Source: Ardenticatenaceae bacterium (lineage in GTDB: Bacteria; Chloroflexota; Anaerolineae; Promineifilales; Promineifilaceae). Taken from it: 17,136 nt of DNA. Numbering within the stretch: the stretch's first letter is position 1; every line of letters starts with the position of its first letter. Made by a program: the position numbers and the translations under genes. The stretch spans positions 1 through 17,136 of the forward strand of contig JACKBS010000002.1 of assembly GCA_020634435.1 (NCBI GenBank), written 5' to 3'. The notes below the pieces were generated by a model. The model had not been told where the DNA came from and made no database searches. It saw only the letters and a program-made list of their open reading frames with translations. Shown here piece after piece: positions 10,085 to 16,901 of the stretch.

Positions 10085-10513
10085 TTAACTGGTGGTGAGG
10101 AGGTCGATGATAGCGTCTAAAGAATCAAGGATGTTGATTTTAAGAGCGTCAGTTAATTCGGGCACACTGGCAATCAGGTCGGCGCTGTCTATAACGGTAT
10201 CAATGTTTTCTTGCTGGCTGGGAATAAGGGACTTGGCAGTTTGTAATGTATCCTTTACCTTGCTAGCAAATTCGACAATTTGGTTGACGTCTACGTCCGG
10301 AATATCGTCAAGGTTAATATTATTGATTTCTATGCGAAGTACTTCAAAAATGGTTTTAAGGCGATTGAGGATGTCGGCGATTGGCGGTAAGACTTGAGCC
10401 AGCGCATCTACGGCCGATTTGATATCTTGAACCGTAGTGTCTGTCTCCAAAAATGTTCTGAATTCACTCAACAAAGCATCTAATTCAGCAAATACATTTT
10501 CTACTTCATCCAT
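10085..10513 (-). CDS. Small acidic all-helical protein (142 residues), upstream partner of the giant gene
   Basis: The ATG at 10511-10513 is preceded by GAGGAG about 7 bases away, a strong ribosome-binding site. The product is 142 residues, rich in Asp, Glu, Leu and Ile, with very few aromatic residues and no signal peptide or membrane segment. Heptad-like hydrophobic spacing over most of its length suggests three to five amphipathic helices, broken by Pro-containing turns near residue 43 (LPPIAD) and residue 71 (DDIPDVD). It could form a bundle or coiled coil. No family is recognised. It lies 128 bases upstream of the giant gene on the same strand with no terminator between them, so the two are probably one operon. 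A structural, chaperone or adaptor role for the giant protein is possible, but that is inference from position only. The good start signal and the lack of any better frame make it a real gene. Confidence 0.85.
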   Translation of the reverse strand: MDEVENVFAELDALLSEFRTFLETDTTVQDIKSAVDALAQVLPPIADILNRLKTIFEVLRIEINNINLDDIPDVDVNQIVEFASKVKDTLQTAKSLIPSQQENIDTVIDSADLIASVPELTDALKINILDSLDAIIDLLTTS

Positions 10514-10560
10514 GAAAAACTCCTCTAAAAATTATCGTTTCATTGTTAGGAACATAGTGC

Positions 10561-10589
10561 AATTATTTAATCAAATATACTTTGGCCAA
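10561..10589 (-). promoter_or_regulatory. Candidate sigma-70-type promoter of the helical/giant gene pair
   Basis: Read on the minus strand, TTGGCC (10584-10589) is followed after 17 bases by ATAATT (10561-10566), about 48 bases before the start codon of the small gene. Both hexamers are imperfect. The surrounding sequence is AT-rich and nothing better was found upstream. The -35 hexamer lies inside the 14-bp palindrome at 10579-10592. Confidence 0.35.
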
Positions 10590-10592
10590 AGT
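10579..10592. promoter_or_regulatory. Perfect 14-bp palindrome, candidate operator
   Basis: ACTTTGGCCAAAGT is its own reverse complement and lies 66 bases before the small helical gene, overlapping the proposed -35 box. Its size and place suit a dimeric repressor site, but no regulator gene is in the window and no second copy was noticed. Confidence 0.4.
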
Positions 10593-10824
10593 CGGGGGAA
10601 ATTTGAAAGCAATAATTTGGCAAATGCTGAAAATAATAAATGAGATTTTCCAAAAAGTTACGGAAAACCAAAAGTAAATCTAACTTTTACCATCTGGAAG
10701 GCTATCACTTACACTAAACAAACAACTTTGAAGAATTCTTTGAGAATGCTTTGCTATTGGTCGGGTCACAAGAACAGCTAATATTAATTATACTGAAGAT
10801 GTTCATTTTTGCGAAACACATTTC

Positions 10825-10834
10825 TCAATTTGGG
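10825..10834. repeat. Left target-site duplication of the ISAs1 element
   Basis: TCAATTTGGG abuts the left end of the insertion sequence and recurs exactly at 12060-12069. Ten bases is within the usual duplication size for ISAs1-family transposition. Confidence 0.85.
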
Positions 10835-12059
10835 CAGGGTAATCGCATACAAAACTTTTCAGTAACGAAAACAAGGCATATCCTCGGTGCAAAAACGGAG
10901 GAAAGCCATGTCCAACAAGATAATCAATTCTATTGAGCAGCATTTTAGCCAAGTAGAGGACCCTCGGACCGCTTATCTCAATGACCACCCGCTCATTAAT
11001 ATTCTGACGATTGCCTTGTGTGCCATTATCGCTGGCGCCGAGAATTGGACGGATATCGAAAACTTTGGCCAACAAAAAGTCAGTTGGTTGGGGCAATTCC
11101 TCGACTTATCAAACGGCGTTCCGTCCCACGACACCTTTGGTCGTGTCTTTGCTCGTTTAGACCCGGAACAATTTCGGCACAGTTTTCTCGGCTGGGTCCA
11201 GGCCGTTTTCGAGGTCACGCAGGGACAAGTCATTGCCATTGATGGCAAACAGTTGCGCCGTTCCCACGATAAGACATTGGGCAAAAAGGCAATTCACATG
11301 GTGACAGCTTGGGCTACCATGAACCATCTGGTGTTGGGCCAAGTCAAGGTAAAGACCAAATCGAATGAAATTACGGCCATTCCGGCTTTGCTAGCGGTCT
11401 TAGACCTGACCGGATGTATCGTGACCATTGATGGCATTGGCACACAAGTTGAGATTGCCCGTCAAATCATCCAGCAAGGCGGTGATTACTTGCTGCCCGC
11501 CAAGAAAAACCAGTTCCAACTCTATGAAGACATTGCCCTGTTTTTCAAATTGGCCCAACAAAACGAGTTTGCCAAAGTAAGCCACACCTATCATCGGACG
11601 GTGGACAATCAGCATGGCCGTCTGGAAATCAGACGATGCTGGGCCATCTCTGGCCAGGACAGCCTCGCTTTCTTGCGTGGCCACGGCAATTGGCCACAGC
11701 TAAAAACGATTGTCATGATTGAGTCAGAACGTCGCGTCCAGAAGAAAGTTAAGCGGGATGTTAGCTTTTTCATTACATCCCTAGCGAACGATGCCCAACA
11801 TATCTTAGCAGCGAAGCGTAGCCACTGGGGAATTGAGAATGGATTACATTGGGTCCTGGATGTAGCATTTCGAGAGGATGATTCTCGTATTCGACAGGGG
11901 CATGCGGCGGAGAACATGGCCCTGCTGCGGCATATGGCCATGAATTTGCTCAAGCAGGAGAAAACTGCCAAAGGCGGCATTCAGGCCAAAAGGCGGCAAG
12001 CTGGCTGGAATGACGATTACCTTGTCAAAGTGCTCATGGGTTAATATGCGATTACCCTA
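10835..12059 (+). mobile_element. Intact ISAs1-family insertion sequence, 1,225 bp
   Basis: The ends are imperfect inverted repeats: CAGGGTAATCGCATA at 10835-10849 and its complement, with one mismatch at the outermost base, at 12045-12059. A perfect 10-bp direct repeat flanks it. Length, single transposase gene and terminal CAGGG/TAGGG fit the ISAs1 family. Matching termini, an intact transposase and an exact duplication indicate a fairly recent insertion into intergenic DNA upstream of the helical/giant gene pair. Confidence 0.88.
10908..12044 (+). CDS. ISAs1-family DDE transposase (378 residues)
   Basis: The enzyme cuts and joins the ends of its own insertion sequence. The ATG at 10908 is chosen because CGGAGG lies 6 bases upstream; an in-frame GTG at 10887 would place that Shine-Dalgarno inside the gene. 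The N-terminal region (about 1-95) has the family's HFSQVEDPR and HDTFGRVFARL motifs. The RNase H-like core shows likely catalytic residues D112 (IAIDGKQLR), D175 (VTIDGIGTQ) and E310 (HWGIENGLHW). The segment after E310 (LDVAFREDDSR, then NMALLRHMAMNLL) is typical of the family. The length matches full-size ISAs1 transposases and there is no frameshift, so it is probably active. Only 14 bases separate the stop from the end of the element. Confidence 0.95.
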   Translation: MSNKIINSIEQHFSQVEDPRTAYLNDHPLINILTIALCAIIAGAENWTDIENFGQQKVSWLGQFLDLSNGVPSHDTFGRVFARLDPEQFRHSFLGWVQAVFEVTQGQVIAIDGKQLRRSHDKTLGKKAIHMVTAWATMNHLVLGQVKVKTKSNEITAIPALLAVLDLTGCIVTIDGIGTQVEIARQIIQQGGDYLLPAKKNQFQLYEDIALFFKLAQQNEFAKVSHTYHRTVDNQHGRLEIRRCWAISGQDSLAFLRGHGNWPQLKTIVMIESERRVQKKVKRDVSFFITSLANDAQHILAAKRSHWGIENGLHWVLDVAFREDDSRIRQGHAAENMALLRHMAMNLLKQEKTAKGGIQAKRRQAGWNDDYLVKVLMG

Positions 12060-12069
12060 TCAATTTGGG
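12060..12069. repeat. Right target-site duplication of the ISAs1 element
   Basis: TCAATTTGGG, identical to 10825-10834. The next base (C) also matches the base at 10835, so the exact boundary could shift by one. Confidence 0.85.
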
Positions 12070-12395
12070 CTTTTTGGTTGACGCGCTAATAAAACCTGCC
12101 TGATTCAGCCGGAAAATAACACTTGAGCATTTCCTTGCGAGATGGACATGCTTTTGTCAAAAACGAGGAACAATTTTTGACTACTGCTTTTATGGAACCT
12201 TGACTTTGCCAACCCATGCGTAGTTGAGTATTCGATTTAAGTATAGGCTAGCTACGGTGGACAAAGAAAAAGGTGCTCACCATCGCTTAGCATTGTTCCT
12301 TGGCCAGTGAGCACATAGGTATAGAAACGAACATAACTAACTTGAGCCTCACTTACGGTCTGGTGAAATGACTTCTACTGTTCTAACATCTAGTA
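12070..12395. other. Gene-poor stretch between the ISAs1 element and the broken gene
   Basis: No coding frame with protein-like composition was seen on either strand. The only structure found is the inverted repeat at 12273-12314, described as a terminator. The stretch probably represents the 3' flank of the broken gene. Confidence 0.5.
12263..12314 (-). terminator. Possible terminator of the minus-strand NACHT/remnant unit
   Basis: On the minus strand GTGCTCAC (12307-12314) pairs perfectly with GTGAGCAC (12273-12280) across a 26-base loop, followed by CTTTTTCTTT. The position, about 80 bases past the last stop of the broken gene, fits termination. The loop is longer than usual, so the call is tentative. 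Confidence 0.45.
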
Positions 12396-12723
12396 TTAAC
12401 TCTTCAATAAATGAACAAGCTCTTCACAATAGCCCCAATCCAGCAGGTAGTCACCCTAAACAGCAAAGTTCAATGCATGGTTCTTGTAAATGAATCCAAC
12501 AATAAGACCATGGGGCGACTGAAACGTTGAGGAATGAAAAGCTGAAAATTCCAGAATATAATTGTCCCATTGAGGTGTGCCAATTAATAGCAGGCTGTCA
12601 TCTACTAGTGGTTTGAGAAGATTATCTTGTAAAATCCACGACTCACTTCCGGTTAGCCCCCCTCCTGTAGGAGACAAGAGTTCTTGCTGATCGAAATGCT
12701 CATTGTATTCAAAATCAAAATTA
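12396..12723 (-). pseudogene. 3' part of a broken gene encoding a beta-sandwich-like domain
   Basis: After removal of IS630 this joins the short 5' part at 13942-14011 in frame. The readable product from 12723 down begins NFDFEYNEHFD, passes through LTGSESWILQD, SLLLIGTPQWDNYILEF and HGLIVGFIYKNH, and meets a TAG at 12456-12458. Beyond that stop the same frame still reads protein-like (GDYLLDWGYCEELVHLL) to a TAA at 12396-12398. The pattern of short beta strands with conserved Trp, Gly and Asn resembles LamG-like or family-16-type carbohydrate-binding jelly rolls; that assignment is a guess from pattern. No start codon is present in the surviving part. The gene is broken at least by the transposon and by the internal TAG. 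Confidence 0.7.
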
Positions 12724-12789
12724 TTACAGCGTAACTTAAAGAATTCATAACCTGTTGTGCGTTTTGGCCAAAATAGATAAGCTGGGTTG

Positions 12790-13224
12790 ATGAAAAAGCA
12801 ACATATCCAACTGAATGAAACAGAACGGACACAACTTGAAAAATTGTTAAAGCAGGGCAGTTTGCCTGCCCGTAAATTCAAACGAATTTTAGCTCTTCTT
12901 GAGCTAGACCGTGGTTGCACCTTTACAGCTGTGGCCCAAACCGTTGACGCAACGTTACAAAGCGTCTCTACCTGGGCCAGTAAATATCGAGAACTGGGTC
13001 TTGCTGGCTTGGATGACAAAGTCATACCAGGCCGTCCCGTTACGATAAGTGGAGAAGAACGGGCCAGGATTACCGCGTTAGCTTGCAGCGATGCACCAGA
13101 AGGGCACGGTCAGTGGTCATTGCGTTTGTTAGCTGAGAAAGCAGTTGAATTGGAGTTAGTGGAAGAGATTTCCCACACCCATGTCAATCGTATTCTCAAA
13201 AAAACGAACTCAAGCCACACCTGA
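12790..13224 (+). CDS. IS630 transposase, upstream frame (HTH DNA-binding part)
   Basis: This frame encodes the DNA-binding half of an IS630-family transposase. It opens at ATG 12790 (a TTG directly before it is also possible; no good ribosome-binding site is visible for either). A helix-turn-helix lies around residues 25-70 (RILALLELDRG through SVSTWASKYRELGLAGL), followed by the conserved linker PGRPVTIS and a second helical domain ending HVNRILKK. That last motif should continue NELKPH in intact relatives, but in this frame the run of seven A's at 13198-13204 is followed by TNSSHT and a stop. The continuation is in the -1 frame. A programmed frameshift to a full product of about 379 residues is likely; simple decay cannot be excluded. 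Confidence 0.85.
   Translation: MKKQHIQLNETERTQLEKLLKQGSLPARKFKRILALLELDRGCTFTAVAQTVDATLQSVSTWASKYRELGLAGLDDKVIPGRPVTISGEERARITALACSDAPEGHGQWSLRLLAEKAVELELVEEISHTHVNRILKKTNSSHT
13198..13204 (+). promoter_or_regulatory. A7 slippery run, probable -1 ribosomal frameshift site
   Basis: In the upstream frame the codons are CTC AAA AAA ACG. Slipping back one base on the lysine codons gives AAC GAA CTC and continues the conserved IS630 sequence. A-runs at this place are a known way for IS630-type elements to fuse their two frames. Confidence 0.65.
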
Positions 13225-13928
13225 AACGCTGTTGGTGCATTGGCAAGATAACCAGTCGCTTTTTGGCCCACATGGAGCAGATTCTCTGGTTGTATGCGCT
13301 GCCCTATGACCCAGATTATCCCGTTGTTTGTCTGGATGAACGTCCCTGCTTTCTCATTGGCGACATCGTCGAGCCCATCGCTATGCAAACCGGTCAAGTT
13401 CGTAAAGAACATTATGCCTACGAAAAACTGGGGTCCTGCGCTCTGTTTGCCGCCATTGAACCCTTAACCGGTGAGCGTATTGCTCAGATTCACAAGCAGC
13501 GGCGGAAGAAAGAGTTTGCCTTGTTTTGTCAGGCAGTAGCTGCGCATTATCCAGAGGCAGTCAAGATTCGCTTGGTGTTGGATAACTTGAATACCCACAA
13601 CACCAGTGCATTTTATGAGAACCTGCCTGCAGATGAGGCGCTTGCGCTGGCACAGCGGTTTGAGTTTTTCTACACACCCAAATCGGCCAGTTGGCTCAAC
13701 ATGATTGAGATTGAATTCTCAGCTTTGGCCCGTTTATGTTTGAATCGCCGGATACCAACGATGGAGCAATTGGAGTCGGAATTGATAACACTTGTGGCTG
13801 AAAGGTCAGCCAAGCGAATCAAGATCAACTGGCAGTTTTCCATTGCGACCGCGCGTGAAAAGCTAAATTCTCATTATTCAATTGTTAATGGTGCGAATGT
13901 CAAATTCAAGAAAGTTGAACTTCTTTAG
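13203..13928 (+). CDS. IS630 transposase, downstream frame (DDE catalytic part)
   Basis: This frame encodes the catalytic half. It has no start codon of its own at the junction; the protein-like sequence begins NELKPHLKRCW directly at the A-run (13203), and the first ATG is at 13263. Counting from that ATG, likely catalytic residues are D25 (VVCLDERP), D107 (RLVLDNLNTH) and E149 (SASWLNMIEIEFS), the usual IS630 DDE arrangement. The TPKSASWLN motif is typical. The C-terminal helical tail ends close to the right inverted repeat. No stop lies between the A-run and the end, which favours expression by -1 frameshifting over decay. A shorter separate product from ATG 13263 would keep all three acidic residues but lack DNA binding. 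Confidence 0.85.
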   Translation, partial: NELKPHLKRCWCIGKITSRFLAHMEQILWLYALPYDPDYPVVCLDERPCFLIGDIVEPIAMQTGQVRKEHYAYEKLGSCALFAAIEPLTGERIAQIHKQRRKKEFALFCQAVAAHYPEAVKIRLVLDNLNTHNTSAFYENLPADEALALAQRFEFFYTPKSASWLNMIEIEFSALARLCLNRRIPTMEQLESELITLVAERSAKRIKINWQFSIATAREKLNSHYSIVNGANVKFKKVELL

Positions 13929-13941
13929 GTTACAGAGTAAT

Positions 13942-14011
13942 TATTTAGTGTTACGGTCGTTGTTTCTGTTGGAGGTGCTTGTGTTTTATTTTCGGGTGGG
14001 GTCGGTAGATT
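13942..14011 (-). pseudogene. 5' part of the broken gene: Pro/Thr-rich linker
   Basis: Minus-strand reading in the same frame as the NACHT gene gives NLPTPPENKTQAPPTETTTV, then TLN, and joins the beta-sandwich fragment at the IS630 target. Pro/Thr runs like this usually tether domains. Upstream are TAA at 14012-14014, then eight more codons, then the TAA that ends the NACHT gene at 14039-14041. No start codon is visible. It is either the eroded start of a separate gene or a lost C-terminal extension of the NACHT protein. Confidence 0.55.
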
Positions 14012-14038
14012 TTATGTGCGTTGCAGATTTCCACTTCC

Positions 14039-16399
14039 TTAAGCCGATACTTGATCATCAAACTGTAACAATTCAGCAAAATAATTTTGGAGCATACGAT
14101 GGATAAAAATATAGCCTCCACCGACTCTTCTTAAGAAGATACGCTCAGCAGCATAGTCCCAGAAAGAAATACGCCACGGCAGGTATCCCTGGTACCAAAG
14201 AATAAGCCGGAGAATAAAGTGTTGAATTAAATCTGAACCACCATATATTAAAGTTAGGATTAATCCTGAGTAAAATAGTGTTGGAAAAATATTTTTTGTT
14301 AGTAAAAGTGCGCTTATCCCTAAGAGCACTCCCCCCATAATGCCAATAAGTAGCGCGTTTTTTGCTGTTGCACGCATACCCTCGTTGGGTCGTACCTTTG
14401 ATGGTTCATTCCTACTGCCTAGTCCCTCTAAGAGAACAATGACAGTAAGCATAAATACAAAAACATAAAGTGTTATCTGCAAGGCTGACCAGTAATTTCC
14501 GCCGAACAACAGGTACATGAGGAGAAATAACAGACAACACATAAAAATAAAGTTTTTGAAGCCCTTTCTAATCTCATCTAGAGAAAAGGTGAATGTAATA
14601 CTTTCATAGGTTTTTACACTGTCTGACAGTGCTCTTTTTATCCTCCGACCAAAGAGGAAAAATAAAATTGCAAGAGTTGGTGAAAAGCACAGCCATGATA
14701 AATTGACTTCTCTCAAGAAGTTAAAGATTTCTGAATTCTCAAAAGGTGAAAAAAATGTTATCCGGATAATCGTGAGGAAGAAAAACAAAAAAACAGAAAT
14801 GGTTAATGCGCAGCCGCCGAATGCCATTCCATATTTTTGGTCTTCTTTTGCTTTAGCTTCTTTCCGTGATGTCTCCGGCGGGGTTTCTGCCAAATAGTTT
14901 TGTCGGATTAAACGCCATCGTTCCAAAAGCCCCAAGATAGCCGGTGTGACGATAGCCAGGGTAAAGAAGCCTGCAAACCATAGAGTAGAAAAATTAAATC
15001 GAAAAATATCAATCGCCAGAGCATAAATCACAGATGCAATAACAAGGACTAGGCTTTCCACCAATCCGGGACCAAAAGCATAAAGCCAGATTCCGGTAGA
15101 ATTCATTAGCCAATTTGGTTGTAGTTGCTCCAAAAGAAAAAGTGAATAATTTTGTTGATTCATTTGGTGAGCCAAGTAGCTAAGCCAATACTTCGTTTGT
15201 TCGTCTGAATAGTCACTTACACCCGTTCGTCGCCTAAACATCTGCTGCACATACATATCAAATATATGCTTTCGACGGGCTTCAATTGAATCAAAGCTGG
15301 AAAATGTCTCAGTCGTTATATCTTCGTAGGCTAAAGCCATAATGCTCAGCATCAAAGGGGATTGGGCAAGTTCCTCGAGTACTGTATCCTCTTGCAGAGC
15401 AGCACGGACTGTCACCAACTCCGCACCAGCGGTACTCAAATACTTATCAATCTGCTGCGAATTCAGTGGATTCAGGAAAATTGCAGTCTCAAGCTTCAGT
15501 TTTTCGGGGATAGCCTCATATTCTTCTAGACGACTACAGATGGCTATGTCAACCAGTTGATTCTGTCGAAATTGGTTAATGGCTTTTACACAAGCCGTTT
15601 GGTGTTGTAACTTAACTTCATCCAGACCGTCCAGCAATAACAGTAACTTATTCCTCTCAATCCATTTTCGACCAATTTTCTTAGGGATTAGATACTTTTC
15701 CTTTAATTCTAATATTAGCCACTCTGCTACTGGTTTATCGCTCAACCACGAGGAGAGATTGAAGACTACGGGTACTGGCAAATCAGGGTTCTGCTTGGCA
15801 CGAGCAAGCAAAGTTTGCGCCAGTTCCAACAATACTGTTGTTTTACCGGAACCAGGTCCACCTACGATTAAAAGAGATTGATTTGCCTCGTCGAAGACAT
15901 CTTCTATCCGCTTGTCTGGTATGAGTAAGTTGCGCTCTACGTCAGGTCGCTGTACGACCATTTCCCATGGGTAGTGAACGAGATTCGGCCGATACTCTTT
16001 ACTCAAATCAATCGGGATGGTGCTGTTGAGCGTGTTTTCTAGTACACCTTCAATCCAAAATGTTTCTACTTTGGCAATTAGTGCCAGCTGCTCCCGAGAT
16101 CTTGGCTTCGTACCTGAAGCAGATGGCAACTGAGAATAGAGCTTATCTAGAAAGGCTAAGTCTATACTGAGACCAGCTGTGTCGAAAGGAATAGGGCGAT
16201 CCTCATGGAGCTTTGCTAATAATTGGTCCAAGCTACGTTTTCGCCCCATCAATATGAGTAAATCTCGCACTTTCGAAGACTTTCCACCTTCTGGCAAGTC
16301 TTCGTAATCAATTCCCAGCTCAAAGCAAAGCGTACGAAGCTCATTCAAATCATATAGTTCACCAATAAATTGGCGAAGAGCGTTTATATCATTACGCAT
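14039..16399 (-). CDS. NACHT-domain STAND NTPase with N-terminal effector-associated-type domain and membrane tail (786 residues)
   Basis: Such proteins are nucleotide-dependent switches, many in antiphage defence or signalling. Residues 1-69 form a small helical domain (LRTLCFELGIDYEDLP, then SSKVRDLLILMGRK) like the effector-associated adaptor domains of bacterial conflict systems. Walker A is GGPGSGKT (180-187), Walker B is LLLLLDGLDEV (252-262), and a sensor-like AICSRLEEYE follows at 286-295. Instead of C-terminal sensor repeats there are about eight hydrophobic segments (near 440-463, 471-492, 527-549, 565-583, 615-633, 638-657, 682-700 and 706-722). A typical ending, GGGYIFIHRMLQNYFAEL, follows. 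So the NTPase domain is probably cytoplasmic and membrane-anchored. The ATG at 16397-16399 has only a weak ribosome-binding site, but the EAD-type domain begins immediately after it. The gene is richer in AT than the giant gene and carries only one CGGCCG, consistent with transfer. No separate effector gene lies beside it. Confidence 0.92.
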   Translation of the reverse strand: MRNDINALRQFIGELYDLNELRTLCFELGIDYEDLPEGGKSSKVRDLLILMGRKRSLDQLLAKLHEDRPIPFDTAGLSIDLAFLDKLYSQLPSASGTKPRSREQLALIAKVETFWIEGVLENTLNSTIPIDLSKEYRPNLVHYPWEMVVQRPDVERNLLIPDKRIEDVFDEANQSLLIVGGPGSGKTTVLLELAQTLLARAKQNPDLPVPVVFNLSSWLSDKPVAEWLILELKEKYLIPKKIGRKWIERNKLLLLLDGLDEVKLQHQTACVKAINQFRQNQLVDIAICSRLEEYEAIPEKLKLETAIFLNPLNSQQIDKYLSTAGAELVTVRAALQEDTVLEELAQSPLMLSIMALAYEDITTETFSSFDSIEARRKHIFDMYVQQMFRRRTGVSDYSDEQTKYWLSYLAHQMNQQNYSLFLLEQLQPNWLMNSTGIWLYAFGPGLVESLVLVIASVIYALAIDIFRFNFSTLWFAGFFTLAIVTPAILGLLERWRLIRQNYLAETPPETSRKEAKAKEDQKYGMAFGGCALTISVFLFFFLTIIRITFFSPFENSEIFNFLREVNLSWLCFSPTLAILFFLFGRRIKRALSDSVKTYESITFTFSLDEIRKGFKNFIFMCCLLFLLMYLLFGGNYWSALQITLYVFVFMLTVIVLLEGLGSRNEPSKVRPNEGMRATAKNALLIGIMGGVLLGISALLLTKNIFPTLFYSGLILTLIYGGSDLIQHFILRLILWYQGYLPWRISFWDYAAERIFLRRVGGGYIFIHRMLQNYFAELLQFDDQVSA

Positions 16400-16782
16400 G
16401 TGCTCAAACTTTCTTTGCTTTTATTGCCTTACTGCTTTTTTGTTTATTACTTTGGAAGGAAGTGTAACATGGATACGAGGAAGCTGCGTACGGAAAGTAA
16501 AATGAATTTTCGTTTTCTTGATTTCTACGGCTTGTTAATGCATCGCAACAGGCCACTTTACCGAAAGTCAACAAACTCATGAATTCGTGCGGAAACAACG
16601 AGATTCTTTTACTCAGCAGAGTTTTGTGTGTATCGCAAGTCCTCAACCATATCTCAGATACCCAACGACTTTAATATTATCGATGCAAGATTACCCTCCA
16701 ACTCATGAAAGGGGAGACCAAATTACTCAATTCGCCGATCATCTTTTCGACCGTGATGCAATTGGCGTAACAATCTCATATT
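16400..16782. other. Gene-poor stretch between NACHT gene and tRNA
   Basis: Short open frames exist on both strands, but none has a ribosome-binding site or recognisable protein composition. The stretch must hold the NACHT promoter (leftward) and the tRNA promoter (rightward); no clear -35/-10 pair could be assigned. Confidence 0.5.
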
Positions 16783-16856
16783 CGGGGCATGGCGCAGCTT
16801 GGTAGCGCGCTTCCTTCGGGTGGAAGAGGTCGTGGGTTCAAATCCAGCTGCCCCGA
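16783..16856 (+). tRNA. tRNA-Pro (anticodon CGG)
   Basis: The acceptor stem CGGGGCA pairs fully with TGCCCCG (16849-16855). The D-arm reads GCGCAGCTTGGTAGCGC. The anticodon stem CTTCC/GGAAG encloses TTCGGGT, giving anticodon CGG at 16817-16819. The T-loop is TTCAAAT. C1-G72 and A73 are the bacterial tRNA-Pro identity elements. The T-stem (GTGGG/CCAGC) has one G-A mismatch. CCA is not encoded, so it must be added after transcription. A terminator follows directly. Confidence 0.95.
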
Positions 16857-16862
16857 CAGACA

Positions 16863-16901
16863 AAAAAACGGCCGTTTCTCAGTGAGGAACGGCCGTTTTT
16901 T
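16863..16901 (+). terminator. Rho-independent terminator after the tRNA, probably bidirectional
   Basis: AAAAAACGGCCGTT (16863-16876) pairs with AACGGCCGTTTTTT (16888-16901) over an 11-base loop, with A's on one flank and T's on the other. It begins 7 bases past the tRNA. Each arm carries one copy of the palindrome ACGGCCGT. Confidence 0.9.

Larger units (their letters stand above)
12724..13941 (+). mobile_element. IS630-family insertion sequence, about 1,218 bp
   Basis: The termini are imperfect inverted repeats: the left reads TTACAGCGTAACTTAAAGAA (from 12724) and the right, on the opposite strand, reads TTACTCTGTAACCTAAAGAA (from 13940). TA dinucleotides lie just outside both ends (12722-12723 and 13942-13943), matching the TA target preference of IS630/Tc1-mariner elements. 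The proposed ends are supported independently: deleting the element plus one TA restores an open frame in the flanking gene. One end may be off by a base. The element carries one transposase in two overlapping frames. Confidence 0.85.

Noticed and set aside
12456..13025. 189-codon minus-strand open frame as one gene
   Set aside because: It is a chimera: its first part is antisense to the IS630 transposase and only the part after the left inverted repeat is the genuine gene remnant.
13882..14106. 74-codon plus-strand open frame over the right end of IS630
   Set aside because: It overlaps the transposase end, the inverted repeat and the NACHT 3' end in the wrong frame, and does not look like protein.
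16404..16646. 80-codon minus-strand open frame upstream of the NACHT gene
   Set aside because: No ribosome-binding site, Cys/Ser-rich composition of low complexity and no recognisable motif.
16587..16805. 72-codon plus-strand open frame ending in the tRNA
   Set aside because: It starts at a GTG without a ribosome-binding site and runs into the tRNA gene.
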